From assembly GCA_008000375.1 (NCBI GenBank), contig SMOI01000150.1:1-64000 (forward strand): a DNA stretch of 64,000 bases. The letters run 5' to 3'. This document shows, one piece after another, positions 24,251 to 36,627 of the stretch. The notes below the pieces were generated by a model. That model made no database searches. It saw nothing but the letters and a program-made list of their open reading frames with translations, and was not told where the DNA came from. This stretch comes from Poteriospumella lacustris (lineage: Eukaryota; Sar; Chrysophyceae; Chromulinales; Dinobryaceae). The number at the start of each line of letters is the position of its first letter. Position 1 is the first letter of the stretch. The position numbers and the translations under genes were made by a program.

Positions 24251-24747
24251 TCTCTCGTTGATCCTACGATCCAAAACGTTTGTGCAACATTGTCAACGAA
24301 CGCAAGCTAAACGGAACCCCAGAAAGAAGATGGAATGGCTTCTGATGGATACCACATACTTGGAGGTCAAACTTTGACATCCATTCCAACTGAAGCGGGA
24401 AGAAGCAGAACACCACCAGAATTCCACTCAAAATTCTGTTGCCCATTTTTGCGTCGTAACTCCAACGTACACAGAGGTTTGCTTTCTATCAATAGTATCT
24501 GAATAGACAAGCCATAGTAAAGTACTTAAATTTATTACGCTGAGTATAGCACTTTTTGGTGGAAGAGTCGATGCAAATGACGTCAAGTAAGGAGTACATA
24601 ACGAAGTTGTGCCAGTTGGCCGATTGAAAGAGTCACTTCTTTCAACAACACCTGTCGTCGCATTGACGATCTCCACAGCCGAATTCAATCCTCAGTCTTG
24701 TCAAGATTGCGTGGGGACTAAGCATCAGCCACGATGTATGTATAAGT
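24251..24747. promoter_or_regulatory. Divergent intergenic region (GT61 / nocturnin-like)
   Basis: 497 nt between two opposite start codons; it should contain both promoters. No gene or defined motif is supported. Confidence 0.5.
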
Positions 24748-26241
24748 ATGTATCGAAACGTCTGGTGGACAATTGCGATGTGGGTTTCCACTATTTCAAG
24801 TTGTTATCACTTCGCGGGAGCTCTTCGATCAAAAGGATCAGCGCATCCAGTGAAAATTGTGAATGCTCTTAAGAGACACATATCGATGAAAGGATCGAAT
24901 CCATTGGAAACGGTTGCACTCCAAGCTGTGAGACTGAGGAACATGGTCGCATTGCCGAACGACAGCGGACTAGGGTCCTCCAAGGCAACAATCGGACGTC
25001 TCAGAGTACAACAATTCAATATTTTAGCGGACGGCCTTTCCGGGCTACGACCAGATCTTGGAGCGTTCAGCCGGATATCGAAGTCGCAATTGCAATGGAC
25101 AGATCGACGCTACAAACTACTGCACGAGATCATTCAATACAGCCCCGACGTGGTCACGCTGCAAGAATGTGATCATTTTCATGACTTTTTTCTTCCAGAG
25201 ATGCGTCGTTTGGGGTATTGTGGTTACTTCGCTCCCAAACCTACTTCAAAGTGTATGGACGTCTCCGATGTCAGCGATGGATGTGCCATCTTCGTTCGGC
25301 CATCAAAACTGGACGTTGTGTCTGTCGAGGTATGTGTGTGTTTTGCGTATGTTTCTTTCATTGACACGATGTTGACTGGCCTCTCGTATTTGTAATCGCG
25401 CGCACGTACGTAGACATTCACGTACGCTGTTCGCAAGAGCGACGTGCAAGACGTGCTCCGTCACTGTCAAGACGCCGTTTCGGTACCAAAGAAACTCAAC
25501 GTCGACGACGTCACGTTACGATCTCAAAACCAAGTCGCTCTTATCCTCTGTGCATATTTACGAGCCAACCCTGCGCCAACAAGCACATGCACAAGCACAA
25601 CAGCGACAGAGGAACGGGTACCGTTAGTCATCGGTACCACCCATTTGAAAGCGTCCAAAACAGCCGAAGGTGAAATCTTCCGTTTGTTAGAAAGCCGTCA
25701 GTTGATGGATGCCATGTTGCGGAATGTGCACGCGATCAAATCTATCAGTGGTGAGATCGAGCCCGGTGTCTTGTTAACAGGCGACTTGAATGCCGTACCC
25801 GAGGATCGCAGTGAGATTTTCGGCTTCGATTGCGCGGTGTACAAGTACCTCACTTCCCACGCGAAGTTACCGTTACGATCAGTGCTCAACGACGATTTAG
25901 TACAACGTCTCTGTCAGCAGGATGGACTGCCACGTGAGCAAGCGAAGAAGAAGATTTGGACGACCTGGAAAGCTCGTAAACGTGGGGACGAGACTACGGA
26001 ACTGGTGGTCAAGCATTGCATCGATTACATTCTTTACCGCCCGCCTCCACCACCACCGCCTCTTTCACTGCCAACAGAGCAGTTGCCGAAAGGGGTTGCC
26101 TTGGCTGCGTCTGCCGTGTCGGAGCTGTTCACCGACGACGAAGTGGGCGATGCTCTGTTGCCATGTGACGCGTATCCGTCCGATCATCTCTCCATCGTTG
26201 CCGATTTTGACATCGTCATCACAGACCCTGCCTGTATATAG
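24748..26241 (+). CDS. Nocturnin-like endonuclease/exonuclease/phosphatase
   Basis: Two exons, 24748-25329 and 25414-26241 (469 aa), phase 0 junction with GTATGT donor. The EEP catalytic set is complete: QQFNILADGL (Asn about 91), TLQECDHF (Glu about 140), GTTHLKA, TGDLNAVP and a final YPSDHLSIVADF. The block WTTWKARKRG followed by CIDYILY is characteristic of nocturnin within the CCR4-like family. Metazoan nocturnin removes the 2'-phosphate from NADP(H); CCR4 relatives deadenylate mRNA. The conserved block favours the former, but substrate is inference. The N-terminus (about 4-24) is hydrophobic, resembling a signal or organelle-targeting segment. A Pro run (RPPPPPPPL) interrupts the domain near its end. 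The 3' end is 200 nt from the convergent gene. Confidence 0.87.
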
Positions 26242-26440
26242 CTATGTCTTTTGTATATAAGAACTGTATACTACTACTCCGCTTGGTAGTCGTTGTTCGG
26301 CACGTTTATGGGGCCGCTATGGGGGTAGGACTGGTATCTCCCACGGACACCGAGGCAGCTCTCACCCCCGCGTCTTCTTCTTGGTCATCGTGTCCCAGCC
26401 TTGCAATCACTCCCTGTAGAAACTGTGACAATGGGGCACA

Positions 26441-28154
26441 TTAGCAAGCGCCCATCGTTTCACATCGAAGGACGAACGGGGGGCGCTTTACCTGCGGAAG
26501 ACCAGTAGTCTCGGACAACGTTGTCGACGACAACGACAGTGATCGCTCCAAGGCGGTCGCCAGCGCCGTCCGAAACGATCGCGTCGTCAACCGAGGCAGG
26601 GGATAAGGCACCATCGGATCGTCACCGATGTTGCCGTTGAAGCACCCGAGATGATTGCGAACGACGGTGAAATTCGTCGTGTTGGTAAGGTGATACCAAC
26701 CGATCACCTCGTCCACCAAGGCGCCCATTTCCTCCTCCTCCATCGCCGCGGTGCTGCAGGTGGACAGCGACAGCGACACATCATCCAACTCCTTCATCCT
26801 CATGGCCCCATATATCCAGGGGTATTGATGCTGCACACACACTGGGATGTTGGTGCCGTTGGCGGTCTGTTGTTGCAGATAGCTCATGAACCACACCGAC
26901 AACAGTGTGGGCATGGACGACGACGGTGGCGATGGCGAGGAAGGTGGTCGGTCCCGGTAGACGGGTAGATCATGCACGGCGGACGACGCTGTCGCTTTCG
27001 TCAGGTACCAAACACTACTGGCTGATAGAGGATGATGTAGCACGTTCTGCATGCGGGCCATGTACCAGACCAGATGCTCCGTGTGGTTTGTCACCGTGAA
27101 AAACTTGATAATCTCCCGACTGATCGCCGCATCTTGATCGTAGCCACGCGAAACACACTTGGTGATGAGGGTATTCATCATGTGGTGAATACGATTCCAT
27201 TCCGCACGGTTGTCGACACGGTAATCGACTGGTAGTTCTTCGCGCCAGGTGTGATACGCGGTGAACACGTAGGGATACCAGTCCGCCAGGGCACCGGACG
27301 CACCGCGTATCGCGCTGGCATGAATAACCAACGCGGTATTGATGTCTCCATACATGGCACACGTTCGTAAGAAATGTTCAATGACCGCCAGGGTACGTGT
27401 TCGATGATCGCGTATCAACGTCGTGTGGTTCACCAGCAGCTGTGTATACTCGACGAGGTACGACAACTCGGACGGTTTACTCGTCGTAGCCATCGTACGA
27501 AACATGTCTAAGAGAACGTCGCTTTTGATCGCCACGCCATTGGTGCGTAGAAGAAACTGCATGATGCTGAGAACATCCTCGGAGTGGCCCTTGGGGATCA
27601 ACACGTTCGTGAAGATGTCCTCGATCAACGAGGAGCAGATCGGGGTGTTCCATCCGATCAACTGGTGCAAAATAGAGACCAGTTTCTTGGCGTTGGCAGC
27701 ATCCATCAGAGTATTCGTTCGTTCTTGTTGCAAATGATGCTTCATCGCCAATGAGAGAGCAATGTGGGAGAGCTGCGGGGTCAGGGCATTGGCCCTGTGC
27801 AGTCGCTTCAGTAGCTCGTCCAAAAGGACCAAATCTCCTGTATGCGCACAGCTTGCAATAACAACTTTTAGATTGTTCTCTCCGCCACGGTAATGAAGCT
27901 TGTTCAGCTCCCTTTCGATTCTCTGTCGACAAAATTACACAGGTGACCATACTGAAGCCCTCCACATCCTTCCAGCTTCTTACCTCATCAACAAAGCCTA
28001 CATTATTGATCGATAAAGCGCGTTGTGATTGCTCGATGGAATATCCCTTTGAGCTCAGCCTGACAAAGCCTCGCAGAGAATAACTGCCAGGACATCCGAG
28101 AACAAGTGCCCATACCACCACAATCAACCACCCACGAACGCAAAAAGGACCCAT
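26441..28154 (-). CDS. Unrecognised helical-repeat protein with N-terminal signal/targeting sequence
   Basis: Two exons, 28154-27984 and 27922-26441 (550 aa), phase 0 junction with GTAAGA donor. Exon 1 encodes a clear hydrophobic signal (about 9-24), then a basic/Ser-rich stretch that could be a transit peptide. The body is almost wholly helical: successive amphipathic helices such as LVLLDELLKRLHRA and LSIMQFLLRT resemble PPR or other alpha-solenoid repeats, but no exact 35-residue PPR register is evident. Ser/Pro-rich loop near residue 370. If it is PPR-like, an organellar RNA-processing role would be expected; that is a guess. The family was not recognised. Confidence 0.7.
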
Positions 28155-28586
28155 GTCTCATAGATTATACACCATAATCCCTTTCCATCGGATGTTCTAT
28201 GTGTTTCTCTGACGGTGGATCCATTGTTTTATGATAAACACCTTCTTCTTCGTCTCTCACCACCAGCACCAAAATCAATCAATGCAATGTCTGTCGTCGT
28301 CGTCATCTCGTCACACCCCCTCACCCTCTCGTCGCAAAGACACAGATATTTCTAGGTTTGTGTCGTTGAAGTGTGTGTGTGTGCCATCGTGGCCTTGTTG
28401 GCGCTCTTCCATGTGTCGAGTGACAGCCAGCGAGCAGCGGTCATCTCCATCGTCGTTGTCGATCGATTTGGCAATGAAATGAAACAAGACAAGAAAAGGG
28501 AAAGAAAACGAAGACTCACAAGTCTTTCCGAATTTTTGTCACTCTTTGTACAGACTCGTTGTTAGTCATTAAATAGTTAAAGAAAG
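28155..28586. promoter_or_regulatory. Divergent intergenic region (helical protein / NDUFS5)
   Basis: 432 nt between opposite starts; both promoters are expected here. No gene was seen. Confidence 0.5.
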
Positions 28587-28909
28587 ATGTCTTCCGGTTT
28601 GGGTCTCACGGGTGAAGTGTCCAGATGCTTTTATTTCTTTCAAGATTACACGGAATGCTTGGTAGGTTCCTCGTCTTCGATGAACGACAGCGTGTTGAAA
28701 TGAAGGTCTTATTGTCTTCTTCTTGGTTTGCCTACTTTCTTTTTTTGCAGCAAAAGGATGGAACTCCCTTGAAGAACTGTGTTGAACTCCGCGACGACTA
28801 CTTGGAATGCCTTCACAACCGCCGTGTTGGCCATCGTAAGAATATCATCAAGCAAGAAGAGAAAGCACAAGCGAATGGAGGCCACGCACATGGGCATGGA
28901 GGGCATTGA
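28587..28909 (+). CDS. NDUFS5: Mitochondrial complex I subunit NDUFS5 (15 kDa, twin CX9C)
   Basis: Two exons, 28587-28661 and 28751-28909 (77 aa), phase 0. The N-terminus MSSGLGLTGEVSRC matches the conserved start of NDUFS5 proteins. The twin CX9C motifs (residues 14-24 and the second within CVELRDDYLEC) predict the coiled-coil-helix-coiled-coil-helix fold, oxidised in the intermembrane space by the MIA40 route. The family is an accessory subunit of NADH:ubiquinone oxidoreductase. A Gly/His-rich tail (HAHGHGGH) is unusual and could bind metal or be neutral. The intron falls exactly between the two CX9C helices. Confidence 0.92.
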
Positions 28910-29217
28910 TGATCATGTGGCTGTAGTTGTATAACGTGTTGTAATATATGGAGGAAGTAATCGTGGTCTGTGTTTCATGAGCGACCCCGTTGGGGCAGCC
29001 ACGGGAAGAGCGATTGAGGTCGAATTTTTTTCTTTATTGGGGAATTATTTACGCTATGAAATTTATGTCGTTTCCTGCTACATCAAACAAACGAACAAGG
29101 CTAATATGAATAAACAAAACAGACTGCAGAGGCCGAGCGAGCAACAACAACTGCTATATCACTCACACGAGGCCAAGGTACATCGCTACTAGCAGCATGG
29201 CGGGGGGTGGGCATGCT
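28910..29217. other. Convergent 3' intergenic region (NDUFS5 / p115)
   Basis: 308 nt between two stop codons. Nothing beyond expected 3' UTR sequence was seen. Confidence 0.6.
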
Positions 29218-32200
29218 TTACGCATCAATACCATCGCGGAAATTGGTATAAACGCCGTATTGCTTCTCCACATGGTCACGGGCTTCTTGTTCAATCGTCG
29301 TGATCGCTTTGTCCCCAAACATCGCTTGGACTTTCTCACGGAACACCGACAACTCCACTTCCTGTTGTGCGATCAAGCCCAACAAATCTGCATGTTCGTC
29401 TTGCAGCACCGCCAGCTTCTTCCGCTACAAAACAAAACATACCCGTTATCAGGTTAGCTCTCACTGTGACACTGGTCAACAACACAGCCACCAGCCACCA
29501 GCAGCAAACGCTGCAGCCCCCCTCCCCACAAAACATACCTCTTTCATCAATTCGGAATGATAACGAGCCGCTTCTTTCGCGGACGGCGTCACCGTCAACG
29601 ATCGACGACCACCCGACTTCTCCACGCTCCAGTCGAGACCACTGGTATTGCCCAAACGAGAACCAGAATTGATGGATGGCTCACGTGTGGATCCTTTCAT
29701 CGGTGTCACGAATGAATCTTTCATCGCTGAATTGGGCGCACTCTTCTCACCACTGCGTAAGAACGAGCTCGCTTTGCGTTCACTGCCCGGGGTTGTAGAC
29801 CGGGGTGGCGACGACGTGACCAACGCCGAATGATTCAACACACTCGTATTCAACGAGCCACACCCATCGTTCGTTTGGTTCTGTAGCAGCTTCGCCTTCA
29901 ACAACGCTAGTTCTTTGTCCTTCGAAGCCAGAATCTTCGCAAAGCCATCCACTTCGGTATCCATTTTCGTGACAATTTCTTGCAACGAACGTTTCACCCC
30001 CAACGCCAAATCGGGTAAATCTTGGGTAGTGAGGTCCCGGTGTCCTTCGAGGTGGAAATATTGGTGGACATGGTGCTTGGCGTTCATCTGCAGCATGAAA
30101 TCATGCAAGAGATGCATCGCTTCCGTCACTTGCATGCTACATAACAACCAGACGACGACAACAACAACAACAGGCACACGGTTTAATCACAGAGACACAC
30201 ACACACACAGGCACACTCAACACAACACCACGTACCGTTCGGAAGTAGGTAAGACATTGTACTCGGCGAAACGACCCACGAGCCCATTGGTGGCCGCCGA
30301 GGAGCCAGCGCCAGCGCCAGCGCCAGAGCCAGCGGTATGGTCCCGCGCCAGTTGTTCCCAGTCATTCGCCTTGAGCATCAACGCATCGTTTTCTTTCTGC
30401 AACCGATCCACTTCCGTTTGCAACGTCTCTACGTGCACTTTCAACGTCGCCGCTTCGGCTTCTTTCTTGGTCCACGCCGTCTTCAAGGTCGCCAATTCTT
30501 GTTCTTTCTGTTTCACTTCCTTCGACACGCGTTCGACGGTGGTCGTCAACCGACGAATTTCCACGTCTTGCAGTTGCACGGTGTTGTTGAAGATGGGCAC
30601 GGGCGGTAACGCGTCCTTTGTCCGAGCAGCGGCGGTGGCGGCCTGTTCTTGTTGCCAGTGCTCTTCCTTGGTCGCCAACGTCTGCGCCAGTTCTTTCAAC
30701 TGCGTCGCCAATTCTTGGATCCGTTGATCCTTCCGCACCAACAACGTGGTTTTCTCCTGGTTGCTTTCCTCCAACACGACGAGGCTGGCCGCCAAATCGT
30801 TGGCTTTCTCGGTTTCCATCTGCAGACTCCGTGCCCATTCGGTTTGTTTCGCCGCGTATTCCGTTTGCAACGTCGTCCACGACGCCACCGTCGTCGCATG
30901 CGCTTCGACCAGCGTTTGATGCTCCGTGTGACGGGTCGACAGCTCTTCCCGAACCGCCTCTAGGTCCCGGTTCAACCGTTGTACCTCCACTTGCCCTTGT
31001 TCCTGGTCCATCGTCAACGTGACGACCTGGGCTTGAACCTGCGCCAGTTCGTCCTGTACACGAGCCATGTCCTCCGACAGTTGCCGATGACGCGCTTCCC
31101 ATTCGACGATTTCTTCTCGCAACGTGATCGCCAATTGTTTCTCCACTTCCACCTGCGTGCTCAAGCCATCGACTTGGGCTTCCCAAGCGGCCGTCTTCGC
31201 GGCCCATTGCGCTTGCAGCGCCTCGATCGCTTCCTGATGCTGTTGCTGCTGTTGCTGTAGCTGTTGCTGCTCGCGGGCGGCTTCTTCTTCCGATCGCGCT
31301 TGATCCTGGGTCTGCTGTTCTTGCTGCGCCTGTTGCTGCTGGTGTTGTTGTTGCTGCTCTTCGACCCAACGCGATTGCTGCTCGGCCAACGCCATCGCTT
31401 GTTGTGCGGCCCATTCCTGTGCCTTGGCCGTGAGCATCGCCGCCGCCGCCTCTTGTTGCTGCTGCAGCGTCTGTTGCAGGTCAATGACCTTGTTCTGCAA
31501 CGCGATGACCTCCGCCTGTTTCGCCTTGACGTCCTGGTGCTTCGCTTGTAAATCGGCGTCGTATTGCGCCAGCAACGTGTCCTTCTCCCCCAGCGCAATC
31601 TGCGCCGCGTGCAAGTGCCCGCGTTCCGTCTCCAATTCCGTCTCCAACGTCGCCAGTTTCGACCGCAAATGACCCAACACGGAGTGAGCGTCTTGTTGCT
31701 GTTGGTGCTGCTGTTGTTGCTGGTCGGTCTCGTGACGGGCAGCGGTCAGGGCCGCTTCTAAACGAGCGATGTCGTTCGTCAGCGTCGTCTTCTCGATGGC
31801 CCAGGCGTCGGTCGCCGCTTGGAACGCAGCGACGTGCTCCGTTTGTTGGCCGTGTAAGCTTTCTTGCAGCTGTTGAATCGCCGCGTTCAGTTCTTGGACC
31901 ATTTCGGCGTGATCCGCAGCGGTAGCTGTAGCTGCCGCTGCTGCTTCTGCATCGCTCACTCCAGTAGCACCGCCATCCGCGGCGGCGTCGGCGGGCGCCT
32001 CTGGCGCTGGCTCCTCCTCCTCCTCCGGACCGACCTTCTCCTCGACGGACTGATGCTGCTCGGGCTGCGCTTGTTGTGCCTGCTCCTGCTGCTGCTGCTG
32101 TTGCTGTTGATGGGCGAGGAGCAGTTCTTCGTACGTGGACTGCCAGCGCTGTGCCGACGTCGCCCAGTGACGCGCTTTCGCGTCGTTTTCCTCCGCTTGG

Positions 32201-35200
32201 TCCTTCCAATCCTCGACCGCGGCTTCCAACGCCACGAGCTGTCGCCGTAATTCCGTCAACGTGGCATCATCCGCGGGAGTATTCGCGGTATTCGCGGGGG
32301 GATCGACGGGTGCCTCCTCCTCCACCGACGTCGTCGCCGTTTTCTCCGCGTCCAACGCACGCACCTTCTGCTCGTACACTTCCAAATTCGCTTTCAACGT
32401 GTCCATTTCCACGAGCAGTTGATCGCCCCGTTGCAAAAAGACGTCGTGCAGTTCCAGCACGACCTCGTAGCAACGGCCCAGCGTCCCCTCCGCCGCCGGC
32501 GACAGTTTCGTCATCGGCAAGTTCAGCCCTTCGTAAATCTCCGAACTTTCGCCCGCCACAAAACTCACCGCCAACCGCAGGTTCTGCAGGGTATGAATCG
32601 CACGGACCAAGCGATGGTCGTCGGGGTCCACCGCCACGGGTTGCCCCAGGGCATCGACCGCGCCGTCGTCGTCGTGTTCCTCCTCCCCGTCGTCACAGAC
32701 GCCCGACGGCAACGGGCCCATGATCTCCGCCGTGTTTGTCACCTCTTGAATCAAGCGGGTGATATGGTCGTGGTATTTACGGACCAGGGCGGCTTGCGCC
32801 TGTAGCGCTTGCTCCTGCTGTGGCGTGTCATTGGTGGCACTGGCGCCGTTGCCGTTGTCGTTGTGGTGATCAGCGGTAAGCGTCTGAATACGCTGCGCTT
32901 GTTCCTCGATGGTTTGACGTAACGTCGCGATGGTCTCTTCCAATTCTTGAACCTGGGACGACAGCAGCGGGGCCTCGGGGCCGCCTTCCACTGCGGCGGC
33001 TGAGGCCTGCTGCTGTTGCTGTTCGAGCTGCTGCTGGAGCTGCTGCTGGAGCTGTGCCACTTCCTGTTGGAGCGACGTGCATTGCTCCTGACAGTGTGTC
33101 CATTCGTGTGCCAATCGTTGATTCTCCGCTTCCAGCGCGTGTACCTTGCGTTGCGTCTCTTGCATCAGCAACAATTCGGTGGGGCGCGAGACTTGCAACT
33201 CCGTCAACTCACTTTCCAACAGGAAAATCTTTTGATTCCGTTGGTCCAACGTCTCTTCGGCGTGTTTCTTCGCCGCCGCTTCTTGCAACACGGTTTCTTT
33301 CAGTTGCAAAATGGTCACTTCATAGGCTTCTTCTTGCTGACGCCAACGCTCCGCCTGTTGACGATGCTGCGCGAGCAAGTCTTCGTTGGTGGCAATCAAC
33401 GTTTGCATCGCTTGTTCCCGTTCGTCGAGTACCCGTTGCAACGCGGCGTGTTCTTGACGTAGATCGTCGGCGTTCGAGACTTCTTGTTGCAAATCGTGGA
33501 GGGATTCTTGCAGGCGGTGACTGAGCGACGCTTCGTTCGCGTGAGAGGTCGCCAAGGCTTCTTCTACCGCGGCGAGTTGTGCTTGGAGCTGTTCGTTGGT
33601 CTGGGTCAACGTGGCGGCCTGTGCCGTCGCCTCGGCCAACTGCTGTTGCACCCCATTGACGGTGGCGGTGGCCGCGGTGGTGGTTCCCTGGGCGGCCGCC
33701 TGTTGGTAGTCCCGCAGCTTCTCTTCCAATTCTTGGATTTTCGCCTTTTGCACGGTGATCACCTGCAAATGGGCCCCTTCCATCCCCGTGACGTGGCCCC
33801 CGACCCCCGAATACATCTCAAAGATGACGTCTTTCACGTTTTGCACTTGCGTTTCATAAAAAACCCGGAATTCCGGCAAGAAAAAGAACGGTTCCGCCGT
33901 CGCGTGGGCGGATCCTCCTGCAACGGCGGCGGTTGGTTTCCGTGTGACCGTGATCAATGGCTTTTTCAACGTTTCGGTGAAACGGTTCAGCCCAATACGG
34001 GAATCGATCACCGTCAAGAACGCACGACGTTTCAAGACACCGCCACCATTACCGCCGCTACCACTGCCGCTGCCGTTGGTATTGCCATTCGAATCGTTTC
34101 CACCACCCTCCGAAGATTCCGGAGCTTCGGGAGGCAACGCCAACAGACAACAGGCTAAAAAGAAACAGACACTGACTTGGACCATGGCCGGGACCCCCGC
34201 CGATTCACTCGACGAGGTCGCCAAATCCACCACAAACAAATTCGACGGATCCTCAAAGACCATACGCGTCGCCCGTTCACACCCACAAACCACCGTCGCC
34301 AACCACAACATCGACGCCTTCACCAACGGATACCCCAAGCCACCGGGCAAACGAGCCGCACGCCCAATCGCAGACAAAATGAACGGTACAATCGCTTTGC
34401 TCTCGGGCATATCCAACGACGTCGGGAAATGATTCGTACTGATCGCCGTACTCAATTCGCGGCCCAACAACGATGCATTCATGAAGACCACCGTCAACAA
34501 ATGCAACAAGCGTTCGGCGCTTTCGATCTCGGGTCGCAGGGTCCCCGTATGACTCACGCCCAAACCCGCCGCGTGTTGCATATGCCCCGACGTCAGTTTC
34601 TCGCAAAAGAGAATCAAATGCTGCAACAAAATCGAACACACGGGGCGCATGGATTCCAACACCGCAGGAGATGCTTCATAGAGATCCTGGTCGTCGTCGT
34701 CTTCGCCGCCCAGCCCCATCGGTGGGGGTGGCGGTGCCAGTACGTACTGCACCGAGGTATCGGGGATCACGGAATCCACACTCATGATGCGATGGAACAA
34801 CGTCAAAAAGGGATTGGCCGCGGTCATGGTGGTAGACGCATCCGCTTCTCCCGCCGCCGCCGCCAACAACGAGGTATAGGCTGGTAACAAGCCCAAGTCA
34901 CCCCCTTGAATGATCGACGTCGACACCGCATGCCAGGGACGACACGGAATCACGTACCGTTCGGCCAGCAACGCCAAGAGGGAAATACAACGACGTTCAT
35001 CGGTCGGTAAGGGTTTCCAAGCGTATTGCAACGTGGCGACGTCCCCTTCAAGCGCCATGTTCTTTCCCCGGCTGTTCGGTGCAATCTTGACGAACATGTT
35101 CGACAAGAGATGCGCCACGTGGGCGTTCTTCGTCACCGCCACATCCAACAACGACAAGGAGGCGACCAAGAGCTCCGTGGGGCCATTGCGTCCAATCCAA

Positions 35201-36295
35201 TACATGGCCGATTGGAACACCGTCGCGGCGGTGTCGGCAATGACACTTTGATGCTTCACGTTGTGGTGTTGTAAACTGTTCACCAAAATCGCCATGGCCA
35301 AGACCGCACAGGACAAACGATTGCTTTCATCAAACCAACAGGCGTGTTGATTGGCCTCTTGATCCATCAAGGTATTGTAACTGATATCCATCGTTTCTAA
35401 CAGCATGGGATTGAAGAAGTCCGACAACCGTAAGATCCATTCAGAACCCATCGCGAAGAACAAGCGTTGACAGGTTTCACTGCCCAGTAAAATGTTGTTG
35501 CAAATCTTTAAACAATCCGAAACCACCAAACTGGCTTCACTGGAGCCACCTTCTTCACTGATAATACGAAAGAGAATGTCGAAACCCTACATAACCCAAC
35601 ACACAGCATAGCCCCTGATTAGTTTGTCGCCGTGAGTGCGGCATGATACCTCCCCCCTCCCCGCATGTGAATCATACCTCATTGAATACCACCGTCTTCT
35701 TCATTTCTTCGTTGCGAGAGGTCAATTGTTGAATCAAGACGATCGCTTGATTGCGTACTTCTTCACGGGAATTGTCCGGTAAGCGTTGCAAGAGCTTGTT
35801 CATTCCTACAACACAAGCACAGAGGCCCCATTGAATGACCCTGTCTCTTTCCCCATATCATTCAATGCACTAGATACCACACTTACCATCAGGGCAACGC
35901 TGAATTTGTGCCTCTAGTCCTTCACGATCATTGGAATGCAGCTCTGTCAAAATCTCGCTGGTCATCACCCCGACCATCATGTCCGAATGCTCCAGAAGAT
36001 CCAACAACAACTCGACATTGCCTTCGTCGGATATGATGCGTTCGGTATTCTTCATCGATGCATCTCTATCACGTGTTTTGATCAATCGGGACGTCAGATC
36101 CAATGCTTCGGAATACTCTTCCGAACTGCTCTGACTTCTCAACAGATCGAACACATTTTTCAACGCATATTCACCCACAGCATCGGGAGATGTTCGACTC
36201 GCCGCTTGGAGTTCTTGAAGTGCATCGATACGCTCTGCACTCACCGAAGACTCCAAACGGCTCGTCAATTGCTTGATGGAAACAACTGATGTCAT
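29218..36295 (-). CDS. USO1: General vesicular transport factor p115/Uso1 (giant golgin)
   Basis: Five exons on the - strand: 36295-35887, 35805-35678, 35586-30236, 30136-29539 and 29424-29218 (2230 aa). Every junction keeps phase. p115/Uso1 tethers COPII and intra-Golgi vesicles before SNARE pairing. The N-terminal ~650 residues form the armadillo head; blocks such as IRxQAIVLIQQLTSRN-type repeats and DSRIGLNRFTETL match the p115 head. The central ~1100 residues are a Gln/Glu/Ala-rich coiled coil with poly-Gln runs. A Ser/Thr/Pro-rich linker with several SP/TP sites follows. The C-terminal exon carries EHADLLGLIAQQE, similar to the conserved p115 C-terminal motif. It is over twice the animal length (about 960 aa), and closer to yeast Uso1 (1790 aa). 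The last two exons are joined on phase and motif only, so a mis-join is the main uncertainty. Confidence 0.88.
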
Positions 36296-36627
36296 TCGTC
36301 ACTTGTGTTCACACGCTCTGTCGAATGCTTTTTGCAACAACACAAGCGAAGCAACAAAACACAAAGGAAACAACGCACCCACAATATCAAGCACTTCTTC
36401 GATCCATTAGATGTGGTTAACCTGCAAGCGCTGAACCCATAAAATCAAGAGCAACGAGAAAGATGGAGATAGAGTCCTGTTGGCAGCGCCGCGAACGATC
36501 ACTCGACTTTGAATCGCGACCACTGCAAACCCAGAAAACCCACACGTTTATGGGGAAAGGTCTGGGATACCTGGGATACTCGTGTTCAGCCCGCTAAGTT
36601 AAAACCAAACCACAAAATACGACTTAG
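36296..36627. promoter_or_regulatory. Upstream region of p115/Uso1 and 3' flank of IPK1
   Basis: 332 nt between two - strand genes; holds the p115 promoter. No gene or motif is supported. Confidence 0.5.

Noticed and set aside
24264-24446. 60-codon frame with a signal-like start upstream of GT61
   Set aside because: It could not be joined in phase to the first GT61 exon with a good intron, and GT61 already has its own membrane anchor.
30362-32209. Several Arg/Gly-rich frames overlapping p115/Uso1
   Set aside because: Frame-shifted readings of the GC-rich coiled-coil repeat region, without start context or homology.
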